A DNA stretch of 6,314 bases, from the NCBI GenBank assembly GCA_016871655.1, contig VHCR01000089.1, positions 1 through 6,314 of the forward strand, written 5' to 3'. Positions 1 through 5,054 of this stretch are shown here, piece after piece. The notes below the pieces were generated by a model. That model ran no database searches. It saw only the letters and a program-made list of their open reading frames with translations, and was not told the origin of the DNA. Source of the DNA: Verrucomicrobiota bacterium. GTDB taxonomy: Bacteria > Verrucomicrobiota > Verrucomicrobiia > Chthoniobacterales > UBA6821. The stretch's first letter is position 1, and every line of letters begins with the position of its first letter. The translations under genes and the position numbers were made by a program.

Positions 1-735
1 ATCGTCGCTCCACCACGGACCGGAAAAACAACGCTATTGCAACATATTGCTGATGCTGTAATCAAAAATCATCCGACGATGAAGTTGATCATCCTCCTCG
101 TAGATGAGCGTCCTGAGGAGCTAACTGAAATGAAGCGGACCTTTCCGCAAGCAGAGCTCTACGCCAGCTCCAACGATTCTGATTTAAAAAGTCACACGCG
201 GATTGCTCAGTTTGCCGTTGAGCGTGCAAAGCGACTTGTGGAGCAAGGAAAAGATGTTTTTGTTTTGATGGATTCGTTGACACGCATTGGACGTGCCTTC
301 AACAATTCCATCAAAGGAGGCGGCCGCACGATGAGTGGCGGTATCGATGCACGGGCGATGGAAATTCCTCGTAAGCTTTTTGCGGCAGCTCGCAACACTG
401 AAGAGGCAGGTTCTCTCACGATTGTTGCTTCCGCACTCATCGAAACCAACAGCCGCATGGATGATTTGATTTTCCAAGAATTCAAAGGAACTGGCAATAT
501 GGAGTTGGTCCTCGATCGGAAAATCAGCGATCAACGGATTTATCCTGCCGTCGATATTTTTCTCTCTGGCACACGCCGCGAGGAACTTCTCATTCCTCCG
601 GATGACCTTCACAAAATTAATATTATCCGTCGCGGATTGGCTGGCCATAAGCCGATTGAGGCGATCGAGCGAATCCTTTCCTTCATTCGAAAATATCCGT
701 CGAATGCAGAGGTCCTGAAAAATATTCCAGGATAG
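1..735 (+). CDS. rho: Transcription termination factor Rho, C-terminal part (5' end outside window)
   Basis: Rho is the hexameric RNA-dependent ATPase and translocase that ends transcription of untranslated RNA. The open frame enters from the left edge and gives 244 residues, matching about residues 175 to 419 of E. coli Rho, so only the ATPase/translocase domain is present; the N-terminal RNA-binding domain lies outside. Visible in order are Walker A APPRTGKT (fragment residues 3-10, catalytic Lys at 9), the catalytic-Glu motif LLVDERPEE (Glu at 36), Walker B VFVLMDS (Asp at 91), the Q-loop/R-loop region with SGGIDARAM, and the arginine finger in SGTRREELL (Arg at 192). The Walker A has Arg where E. 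coli has Lys181, a conservative change. The stop TAG is at 733-735 and is followed at once by an inverted-repeat element. The next gene is convergent. Family identity is certain from motifs; nothing looks broken. Confidence 0.97.
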   Translation: MVAPPRTGKTTLLQHIADAVIKNHPTMKLIILLVDERPEELTEMKRTFPQAELYASSNDSDLKSHTRIAQFAVERAKRLVEQGKDVFVLMDSLTRIGRAFNNSIKGGGRTMSGGIDARAMEIPRKLFAAARNTEEAGSLTIVASALIETNSRMDDLIFQEFKGTGNMELVLDRKISDQRIYPAVDIFLSGTRREELLIPPDDLHKINIIRRGLAGHKPIEAIERILSFIRKYPSNAEVLKNIPG

Positions 736-827
736 AGTTGAAGTTTCGTGCGCTTCGCAAAATATAAAAATTTTACTTTTTGCCGAAGGCAAACTTGAAA
801 CTTCAACTTCAACTTTTAACTTCAACT
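736..827. repeat. Intergenic modular repeat copy 1, between rho and a convergent gene
   Basis: A perfect 12-base inverted repeat (736-747 with 797-808, arm AGTTGAAGTTTC) starts one base after the rho stop. Inside it are GCTTCGCAAAAT (752-763), an A/T-rich centre and a 6-bp triloop palindrome TTTGCC-GAA-GGCAAA (779-793). The right side is a string of ACTTCA hexamers; bases 800-827 are identical to 4420-4447. The right end overlaps the last six bases of the membrane-protein gene, including its TGA. It sits where a bidirectional terminator would be expected, but the palindrome is followed by A residues in + and has no clear U-tract, so a terminator role is only a guess. Confidence 0.8.
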
Positions 828-1373
828 CATTAAAAGCTGCCATCCGCCGAGAATCAGCAATGCAAGTCCGTAGAGTATACCTGCCCAAGAGAGTACGCGC
901 CAGAGCTGTGCGCGTTCGGGAGCGGTGATGAACGTGATGAAGTTGCGTAGCAGATAAGGCATGCCAACGCTGAAAAGGCCGATGATTACCCAGGCGTAGG
1001 CCAAGAGTGAGAGTAGGAAGGGGAGTGTTCCTGATTGCAGGAAAGTAAGCTCAAGCATCGGACGGGCTGCGAGAAGGGCAATGAATCCCAGCGAGCGAAC
1101 CGCTAAAAAATTAGGGACCAACCAGCCAAAAAGTCCTCCGCCAATAACAATTCCGCCTAGAATCGAATTTCTTAGCGAGCTAAATTCTCCTAGATCCGTC
1201 GTCAAAGCGAGGAGGAATGCCCAGATCAGAGCGATTGAAAAAAGAACCTTTCCCCACAAACGAGAACGTGGGAAACCTTGTAAAAAAACCTTGAGCGGCT
1301 CCGGAGCGACGAGAGAGAGAGTATGTTTGCTCGTGATGAGGAACCCGAGGAGAAGAGCGATGATGGGAAGCAT
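822..1373 (-). CDS. Polytopic inner-membrane protein of unknown function
   Basis: This encodes 183 residues, mostly hydrophobic. I do not recognise a named family. Likely membrane segments are near residues 2-14 (short), 43-58, 71-91, 94-111, 117-137 and 158-181, so five or six passes. The more polar loops include a basic stretch FPRSR before segment two, an acidic loop around 60-64, and APERAQ near 151-156. No catalytic motif is visible. The ATG at 1373 is preceded by CTCTCGTCC, with no Shine-Dalgarno sequence. The stop TGA at 822-824 comes from the intergenic repeat. It is the last gene of the minus-strand run, 145 bases downstream of rnc; co-transcription with rnc is possible but the gap contains tandem repeats. 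The hydrophobic pattern and the lack of other long frames make it a convincing real gene. Confidence 0.8.
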   Translation of the reverse strand: MLPIIALLLGFLITSKHTLSLVAPEPLKVFLQGFPRSRLWGKVLFSIALIWAFLLALTTDLGEFSSLRNSILGGIVIGGGLFGWLVPNFLAVRSLGFIALLAARPMLELTFLQSGTLPFLLSLLAYAWVIIGLFSVGMPYLLRNFITFITAPERAQLWRVLSWAGILYGLALLILGGWQLLMS

Positions 1374-1380
1374 GGACGAG

Positions 1381-1411
1381 AGGTTACAGGTTGCAGGTTA
1401 CAGGTTACAGG
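1381..1411. repeat. Tandem heptamer array AGGTTAC, 4.4 copies
   Basis: Units at 1381-1387, 1388-1394 (AGGTTGC variant), 1395-1401 and 1402-1408, then AGG. The array lies only 7 bases upstream of the membrane-protein start codon and therefore fills the place of its ribosome binding site. The copy at 1401-1410 has a perfect 10-base inverted partner at 1497-1506 (CTGTAACCTG). Confidence 0.9.
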
Positions 1412-1440
1412 AAAAAATTTACAGAGATGGTTATTGGTGT

Positions 1441-1506
1441 GAAAAGTTGAAAAGTTGAAACGTTTAATAGATCGACAGCTCTGTAATGCAGCAATGCTGT
1501 AACCTG
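1441..1506. repeat. Octamer repeat and small palindrome downstream of rnc
   Basis: The rest of the 145-base gap between rnc and the membrane-protein gene holds two tandem GAAAAGTT units (1441-1456), which resemble the AGTTGAAGTT strings in the other gaps, then a small triloop palindrome CAGC-AAT-GCTG (1489-1499) and the inverted partner of the heptamer array (1497-1506). Pairing 1401-1410 with 1497-1506 would form a loop of about 86 bases. No gene is visible here. Confidence 0.6.
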
Positions 1507-1518
1507 AATAGCTGCGAG

Positions 1519-2391
1519 TTATTGCAACCCCTTCAGGGCCTGTGTAGCAGCAGCAACTTCAGCTTCTTTCTTGCTCCGACCTTCGCCGACACCAAGCTCC
1601 TTTCCTTCCCAAACAACACGGCAACGAAAATATTTGAGATGGGCTTTTCCACGCTCTTCCAAATGTTCATATATCGGAGAGGTGGGGGCTTTCGATTGGA
1701 GGATTTCTTGGAGTCGTCCTTTGGGGTTGATTTCTTCGGGCTCTAGCGCGACCCGATGCAGGTGCGCCGCCGCTTGTTGTAGAATAAATTTCAGTGCTCT
1801 TGCAAAGTCGCTATCCAAATAGATAGCTCCAATCAGTGCTTCAAAAGAATCGCCCAGGATCGAAGAGCGCTCGCGACCGCCATTGCTCTCTTCGCCACGT
1901 CCCATGATCAGGTATTTTCCAAGATCGAGATTGGAGGCGTAGGCTTTGAGAGCTGTGCGCGAGACGAGACGCGTGCGAATTTTAGTCAGAGGCCCTTCCG
2001 CAAATTCAGGAAAAATTTCGAAGAGATGCGTTGTGATCACAAGTTGCAAAACGGCATCTCCTAAAAATTCCAAGCGCTCATTGTCGAAAGGATGCTGCGC
2101 TTGATCGAGGGCAATGCTCGAATGAGTGAGCGCTTCAACCAAGAGTTGTGGGTTTTTAAAATGGTAACCAATTTTATTTTCAAGGTCTTTAAAAGAAGCT
2201 TTCCTTGCTTGTTGAGTCTGTGTTGACTTTGAGGTCACTCGAGAACTGGATTTCTTATGTTTACGAGTGCCTTCGGCAGTTTGCGTAGGAACACTCTGAT
2301 TTTTTATCAGAGCGCTTTTTTTAGATCCAAAAAGTCGATGGACGATTTTTAAAAGAGGAGGAGTTTCCATGAGTGCGTCTAGCAACATCAT
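1519..2391 (-). CDS. rnc: Ribonuclease III with an N-terminal extension
   Basis: RNase III cuts double-stranded RNA, maturing rRNA precursors and some mRNAs in the cytoplasm. The 290-residue product has the signature NERLEFLGDAVL at 104-115. By alignment to E. coli (E38, E41, D45, D114, E117) the metal and catalytic residues are E105, E108, D112, D181 and E184, all present. The C-terminal dsRNA-binding domain runs from about 222 to 290, with NPKGRLQE at its start and the basic RSKKEAEVAAA helix at 272-282. The family is usually about 220-250 residues; here some 65 extra residues precede SFKDLENKIGYHF. They are hydrophobic for about 20 residues and then Lys/Ser/Thr/Gln-rich, probably disordered. 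Possible starts are ATG 2391, ATG 2388 and ATG 2370; none has a strong Shine-Dalgarno, though GAAGAA before 2391 is a weak candidate. No alternative ATG, GTG or TTG was seen close to the catalytic domain. A long hairpin covers the start. Confidence 0.95.
   Translation of the reverse strand: MMLLDALMETPPLLKIVHRLFGSKKSALIKNQSVPTQTAEGTRKHKKSSSRVTSKSTQTQQARKASFKDLENKIGYHFKNPQLLVEALTHSSIALDQAQHPFDNERLEFLGDAVLQLVITTHLFEIFPEFAEGPLTKIRTRLVSRTALKAYASNLDLGKYLIMGRGEESNGGRERSSILGDSFEALIGAIYLDSDFARALKFILQQAAAHLHRVALEPEEINPKGRLQEILQSKAPTSPIYEHLEERGKAHLKYFRCRVVWEGKELGVGEGRSKKEAEVAAATQALKGLQ
2294..2322 (+). terminator. Terminator-like hairpin on the strand opposite rnc
   Basis: CTCTGAT (2294-2300) and ATCAGAG (2306-2312) form a perfect 7-bp stem with a five-T loop; CGC and then seven T (2316-2322) follow on the + strand. 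The shape fits an intrinsic terminator reading + antisense to rnc. The same bases encode part of the Lys/Ser-rich extension (codons about 24-33), so the T-run may just reflect lysine codons. No transcript known to need it is visible. Confidence 0.25.
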
Positions 2392-2423
2392 TTTATTTCT
2401 TCAAATAAAATTGATGCTGCTAG
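2379..2423 (-). promoter_or_regulatory. 20-bp hairpin over the rnc start codon, possible RNase III autoregulatory site
   Basis: Bases 2379-2398 pair with 2403-2423. There are 20 pairs, one bulged base (2412), one G-U pair in the minus-strand RNA (2385/2417) and a four-base loop that reads GAAG in the mRNA. The ATGs at 2391 and 2388 lie inside the 3' arm, and the weak purine-rich site before the start is in the loop. No T-run follows either arm, so it is not an intrinsic terminator. RNase III prefers stems near two helical turns, which this matches. The pairing is direct observation; the regulatory role is inference from the known self-cleavage of the E. coli rnc leader. Confidence 0.6.
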
Positions 2424-2428
2424 CAAAA

Positions 2429-2457
2429 GATTGAAGATGGTAGATGGAAGATAGTAG
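2429..2457. repeat. Degenerate short tandem repeat upstream of rnc
   Basis: The bases read as imperfect copies of GAAGAT, GGTAGAT and GGAAGAT. They fill much of the 97-base gap between the secreted-protein gene and rnc, beside the rnc hairpin. I see no promoter that I would trust in this gap. Confidence 0.5.
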
Positions 2458-2488
2458 TTATGGTTTGAGCGAAAGAAAACCCGAACAG

Positions 2489-3442
2489 TTAGTTTTCAGA
2501 AATTGAAGAATAGTTTATAGGAACGAGATTTTTTGGCAAGAGGGGGCTTTTTTCAGTCTCTCCAACTGGAGGAAGTGCTTTTGGCCTTCTTTGCTTCTGT
2601 TCAGAAAGAACAAGAAAAAAATGTATCACAGAATCAGGAAGTCTAGAGTGTGTTTGTAATAGAGTACGAGATAGGTAAGAAAGAGCTGGGAGTGCATTAA
2701 TGGGATCGTAAAATGTACTTTTTTCTAATGCTCCGGTTATAGAATGAGCATGATAGAGGATTTCTTCATCTTTATTATGAGGACTAGCAAGAAGTTGAAA
2801 GACTCGTGATTCAACTGCTTTTTCTAAAAAAGGTTCGCCTGTTAAAGAAGAGACCGCTCTTTGCAAAAGTGAGCTGCTGGATTGTTGATCTTTTCGATAG
2901 AGTGGATGCCAGGAGCTAGTTTGTGGATTCCACATAAAAAGAATTTGAGGAAGTGGTTTTTTCGAAACACTCAAGCCAGTGTGCCATTGCTTACAGCCGG
3001 GGCAATAGATCAACGTTTTAAAAAGTGCTGATGCTTGTTGTTGGGGTAAGGTTGATTTGGATAAGAAGTTATTTCTGTTTTCTGATAGAGTAGCTGGATT
3101 GCTACTACGATTCATCTGTGCCGAAGGATCGGTAGAGGCAGTAATCCTTTGCTGTTGCTCTAACAAATTTGTAGGAGAAATTTTTTTCCCAGCAGGATCT
3201 TTTTCTGAAGTAGGACGTCCTAGCATCATCAAAGGTGAGCAAGTTTGGTTAGAGGTGACAACGTAGCGACTCTCTTTTTTTTCCAACGAGGAATCTGTTT
3301 CTTGATCGGTGTCAGAAGTTAACAAGACGTCATCCTCTTTGAGAGCCGTAGGAGGATTGTCTGGAAGTGTGATGTTGTCTTGTTCGATAGCATGGATAGA
3401 AAAAGTGAAGAGTAATAAAAAGAGGATAAAAAAAATTTTCAT
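2489..3442 (-). CDS. Secreted or periplasmic protein of unknown function with a CxxC pair
   Basis: The product has 317 residues; I do not recognise the family. Residues 1-18 form a clear Sec signal peptide (MK, then a Phe/Leu/Ile core ending SIHA) with likely cleavage after Ala18 and no lipobox Cys, so the mature protein is exported. Residues 19-140 are polar, rich in Ser, Thr, Asn, Gln and Asp, with one Cys at 68, and look disordered. A more ordered part starts near 140 with YCPGCKQWH (Cys147 and Cys150), a CxxC that could bind metal or form a disulfide, followed by Trp-rich MWNPQTSSWHPLY at 170-182 and a helical region to about 280. The C-terminus is basic and Pro-rich. The ATG at 3442 follows an A/T-rich leader with no Shine-Dalgarno. 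Another small CxxC membrane protein lies 181 bases upstream on the same strand; rnc follows 97 bases downstream. It might be lineage-specific. Confidence 0.75.
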   Translation of the reverse strand: MKIFFILFLLLFTFSIHAIEQDNITLPDNPPTALKEDDVLLTSDTDQETDSSLEKKESRYVVTSNQTCSPLMMLGRPTSEKDPAGKKISPTNLLEQQQRITASTDPSAQMNRSSNPATLSENRNNFLSKSTLPQQQASALFKTLIYCPGCKQWHTGLSVSKKPLPQILFMWNPQTSSWHPLYRKDQQSSSSLLQRAVSSLTGEPFLEKAVESRVFQLLASPHNKDEEILYHAHSITGALEKSTFYDPINALPALSYLSRTLLQTHSRLPDSVIHFFLVLSEQKQRRPKALPPVGETEKSPLLPKNLVPINYSSISEN

Positions 3443-3461
3443 AAAAAATATTGAGAGGTAA

Positions 3462-3522
3462 TCGATGTCACAGCGGCAGGAAACATCGAAAGGTGAATAG
3501 GTGCCTCAAATATTGAGAGGCA
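3462..3522 (-). promoter_or_regulatory. Two hairpins in the leader of the secreted CxxC protein gene
   Basis: TCGATGT (3462-3468) pairs with ACATCGA (3483-3489) around a 14-base loop, and TGCCTC (3502-3507) pairs with GAGGCA (3517-3522) around a 9-base loop. Both lie within 80 bases of the start codon at 3442. The string AATATTGAGAGG also occurs twice (about 3447 and 3509). I compared it by eye with common riboswitch classes and do not recognise one. A structured leader is possible; two short stems can also arise by chance. Confidence 0.3.
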
Positions 3523-3567
3523 GGGTCGAAGTAGAGAGTCTAGCCAACGTTAGCTGGATTCCCTTTT

Positions 3568-3642
3568 GTGGGGCGATGCCACCACTTTGTGGCAGTACTC
3601 GAACTATCGCTTAGCGCTATGCGCTAAGCGATCTGTGGTGGC
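3568..3642. repeat. Strong triloop palindrome with competing inverted repeats at a gene 3' end
   Basis: ATCGCTTAGCGC (3606-3617) and its exact complement (3621-3632) form a perfect 12-bp stem with a TAT loop. The stem contains the stop codon (3624-3626) of the small CxxC membrane-protein gene. Around it, GCCACCAC (3578-3585) can pair with GTGGTGGC (3635-3642), with GTGGGGC (3568-3574, one bulge), or in part as TGCCAC (3577-3582) with GTGGCA (3589-3594); these are mutually exclusive. There is no U-tract after the palindrome on either strand, so it is not a standard intrinsic terminator. Its ATCGC...GCGAT ends resemble the palindromes beside the tRNA. Confidence 0.75.
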
Positions 3643-4028
3643 GGCAGCAAGGGCCTCGTGATAGGGCCGCCATAAAAACTTTTCTTCATTGGAGAAAAGT
3701 GAAAATCACTTGGGAAAAGCGTCAGCAACAAAAATGATTGCTCTAAAACGCCCTCTTTCTTTTTGAACGTTTCATTCACAAAACTATTTTTCTTTTCTTG
3801 CTGCTTAGCTTGTTCAATTTTTTTACAAAGGGAGCAGCGATGTTTGCCGTCAAAAGTTTTTTCAACGGCTGATTGAAAAGAACCTTTTGTCGCATACGAC
3901 TGAAGCATGCGGCTCCAGGCAATACCTTGAAGGACGGCCCAATGGCCTCCACACAAGGAAAAGAGCGCCATAGCAATCGAAAGAGTACGAATGAAGCGAA
4001 AGATGCTTGGAGGGGGAATGCGAAGCAT
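3624..4028 (-). CDS. Small membrane-anchored protein with TFDG and CxxC motifs
   Basis: The product has 134 residues. A hydrophobic segment at about 12-37 (after basic RFIR) would act as a membrane anchor or uncleaved signal, with Cys26 inside it. It runs into WAVLQGIAWSRML, then a soluble part containing TFDGKHRCSLCKKI (58-71) with Cys65 and Cys68, a Lys/Gln/Glu-rich helix at 72-93, and a Pro-rich C-terminus. From memory, similar short proteins with a TFDG..C.LC pattern after one membrane segment occur as conserved hypotheticals in Verrucomicrobiota and relatives; I cannot check this, and the function is unknown. The CxxC may bind a metal ion or be redox-active. The ATG at 4028 lacks a Shine-Dalgarno. 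The stop TAG sits within a 12-bp palindrome. The secreted CxxC gene lies downstream on the same strand. Coding status is likely because of this motif order. Confidence 0.75.
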   Translation of the reverse strand: MLRIPPPSIFRFIRTLSIAMALFSLCGGHWAVLQGIAWSRMLQSYATKGSFQSAVEKTFDGKHRCSLCKKIEQAKQQEKKNSFVNETFKKKEGVLEQSFLLLTLFPSDFHFSPMKKSFYGGPITRPLLPPPQIA

Positions 4029-4066
4029 TAGAAATTCAATTTAACTAAAAGAAGTTTTCTTGTGCT

Positions 4067-4110
4067 AGGAAAAATTTTCCTTGGTGAGATGCGGGAAAAA
4101 ATGCTATAAC
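4067..4110 (+). promoter_or_regulatory. Candidate sigma-70 promoter for the tRNA-Lys gene
   Basis: TTGGTG (4081-4086) and TATAAC (4105-4110) are separated by 18 bases, and TGC just before the -10 resembles an extended -10. Transcription would start near 4117 and give a leader of about 137 bases before the tRNA. A palindrome AGGAAAA-A-TTTTCCT (4067-4081) abuts the -35 and could be an operator or UP-like element. The match is by eye only. Confidence 0.4.
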
Positions 4111-4122
4111 GATGTCTCGCAA

Positions 4123-4251
4123 ATCGCTTCGCGATAGTTTGAGTTAAGAGTTTGAGTTTTGAGGCTTCGCAAAATAAATATTTTTAATTTTTGCCGTAGG
4201 CAAGTAGCAACTTAAACTCAAACTTTTAACTTCAACTGCTGCGTAGCAGCA
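4123..4251. repeat. Modular repeat copy 2, upstream of tRNA-Lys
   Basis: Modules in order: palindrome ATCGC-TTC-GCGAT (4123-4135); hexamer-like arm 4141-4159; core GGCTTCGC (4163-4170), A/T-rich centre and TTGCC-GTA-GGCAA (4191-4203); complementary arm 4214-4232; palindrome TGCTGC-GTA-GCAGCA (4237-4251). The arms 4141-4159 and 4214-4232 pair over 19 positions counting two G-U pairs. The core matches copy 1 closely and the right half (4221-4242) is identical to 4431-4452. It ends two bases before the tRNA, so it would lie in the tRNA precursor. Confidence 0.8.
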
Positions 4252-4253
4252 AC

Positions 4254-4324
<71 letters not shown>

Positions 4325-4325
<1 letters not shown>

Positions 4326-4347
4326 CTTCATCGCGAAGCGATGAAGT
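4325..4347 (+). other. 10-bp triloop hairpin directly after the tRNA
   Basis: ACTTCATCGC (4325-4334) and GCGATGAAGT (4338-4347) pair perfectly around a GAA loop. The hairpin begins at the tRNA discriminator base, so it could mark the 3' end for processing or help stop transcription. Only three T follow (4347-4349), which is weak for an intrinsic terminator. Its inner part is the reverse complement of the palindrome at 4123-4135, so it is also the outer module of repeat copy 3. Confidence 0.6.
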
Positions 4348-4460
4348 TTAAGTGAATAATTGAAGTTTAAGTTCCAACTTTTGCTGCAAAGCAGCAAAAA
4401 CTAGGGAGAAGAAAATTTTACTTCAACTTCAACTTTTAACTTCAACTGCTGCAAAGCAGC
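4325..4460. repeat. Modular repeat copy 3, between tRNA-Lys and the SYLF gene
   Basis: Modules in order: ATCGC-GAA-GCGAT palindrome (4330-4342, inside the longer 4325-4347 stem); TGAAGTTTAAGTT strings (about 4359-4373); a perfect 9-bp triloop palindrome TTTTGCTGC-AAA-GCAGCAAAA (4379-4399); an A-rich spacer; ACTTCA hexamers (4420-4447, identical over 28 bases to 800-827); and GCTGC-AAA-GCAGC (4448-4460). The last base of the final palindrome is the first base of the complement of the SYLF stop codon. The whole gap between the tRNA and the SYLF gene consists of this element. Confidence 0.8.
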
Positions 4461-5014
4461 TACTCACTCGGAGTGTAAGGCGTGATCTTAGTTCCCTGCA
4501 GGGTGATACCAGCCATCAATCCTTTTTGATTAAAGAAGAAGGCGTAGATATCTTTTTGCAAGGTGGTCGTTGAAAGACCAGCAGCAACTCCCATGTCAAC
4601 CACCGTCAAGTTAGGAGCGCCACCAAGTTCAAATCCATCGCTCTTGCTAAGGTAGTTGAGTGCTTTTGCATTCATGAAAAAAAGTGCATAGCCAAATTTT
4701 TGTAAACCTGCCTGCAAGCCCCAGGAGAGAGCCGTGGTGTTGTAGTAACCAGCAACTGTTCCTCCCGTAAACAGGACGCCATCGCCACGTTGTCCCCCAA
4801 ACATGAAGCCTCCTTTATAAACACCAGGAAAAACTAAAATACCAACAGCTTGATCACCAACGATCCTTGCTTTCGGATTTTTTTTGTAGAGTTCTTCTAG
4901 TGCTTTGCGGCCTTCTTTTTCAAGCTGATGTGCACTAGCCGCCATCGTGGGGGTTGCAGTGAACAAGGCAAGTAGTGAAAGGATCAAGGCGAAGAGGATG
5001 TTTTTTTTGAGCAT
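4460..5014 (-). CDS. Exported SYLF-domain (Ysc84/BPSL1445-type) protein
   Basis: The 184-residue product starts with a Sec signal peptide (MLKK, hydrophobic core, likely cleavage near residue 25-26 after TMA or TMAA) and has no lipobox Cys, so it should be periplasmic or envelope-associated. The mature part is a SYLF domain: ILVFPGVYKGGFMFGGQRG (about 59-77), then the TVAGYYNTTALSWGLQAG region, FGYALFFM, LNYLSKSDGFELG, and the C-terminal DIYAFFFNQKGLMAG with LQGTKITPY. Eukaryotic SYLF proteins bind lipid and actin; bacterial members are annotated as lipid-binding, with the role in the cell mostly unknown. The length is usual for the bacterial family. The ATG at 5014 is preceded by CTATCCACCACT, without a Shine-Dalgarno, and an A8 run lies at codons 2-5. 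It lies 62 bases downstream of the catalase on the same strand; a repeat abuts its stop codon. Confidence 0.9.
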   Translation of the reverse strand: MLKKNILFALILSLLALFTATPTMAASAHQLEKEGRKALEELYKKNPKARIVGDQAVGILVFPGVYKGGFMFGGQRGDGVLFTGGTVAGYYNTTALSWGLQAGLQKFGYALFFMNAKALNYLSKSDGFELGGAPNLTVVDMGVAAGLSTTTLQKDIYAFFFNQKGLMAGITLQGTKITPYTPSE

Positions 5015-5048
5015 AGTGGTGGATAGGTTTTATGGTTGTTGTTTTTAA

Positions 5049-5054
5049 TTTATA
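5049..5054 (-). promoter_or_regulatory. Possible -10 box for the SYLF gene
   Basis: TATAAA on the minus strand, 35 bases upstream of the start codon, is a good -10 sequence. The nearest TTGAGT boxes upstream, which belong to the repeat, are 14 or 20 bases away rather than 17, so the -35 is poor. If real, the repeat between katA and this gene would carry the promoter. Confidence 0.25.

Noticed and set aside
184..888. Long minus-strand reading frame opposite rho
   Set aside because: It lies almost wholly antisense to an unmistakable rho coding sequence, has no recognisable domain and continues into repeat sequence; it is a shadow frame.
1381..1411. CRISPR-like array
   Set aside because: The units are seven bases long and directly adjoining, with no spacers and no cas genes nearby.
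1081..1458. Plus-strand frame of 125 codons opposite the membrane-protein gene
   Set aside because: Its product is Arg/Pro-rich without domains and it reads through the AGGTTAC array; the opposite frame gives a coherent membrane protein.
3443..3623. Cobalamin riboswitch, suggested by GGGAATCC and CCTGCCG strings on the minus strand
   Set aside because: The order and spacing of the conserved boxes do not fit and the GCCACTG box and other core elements are not found.
4379..4399. Intrinsic terminator of the SYLF gene
   Set aside because: The GC stem is preceded by T and followed by A on both strands, so there is no U-tract at the 3' side; it fits the repeat family better.
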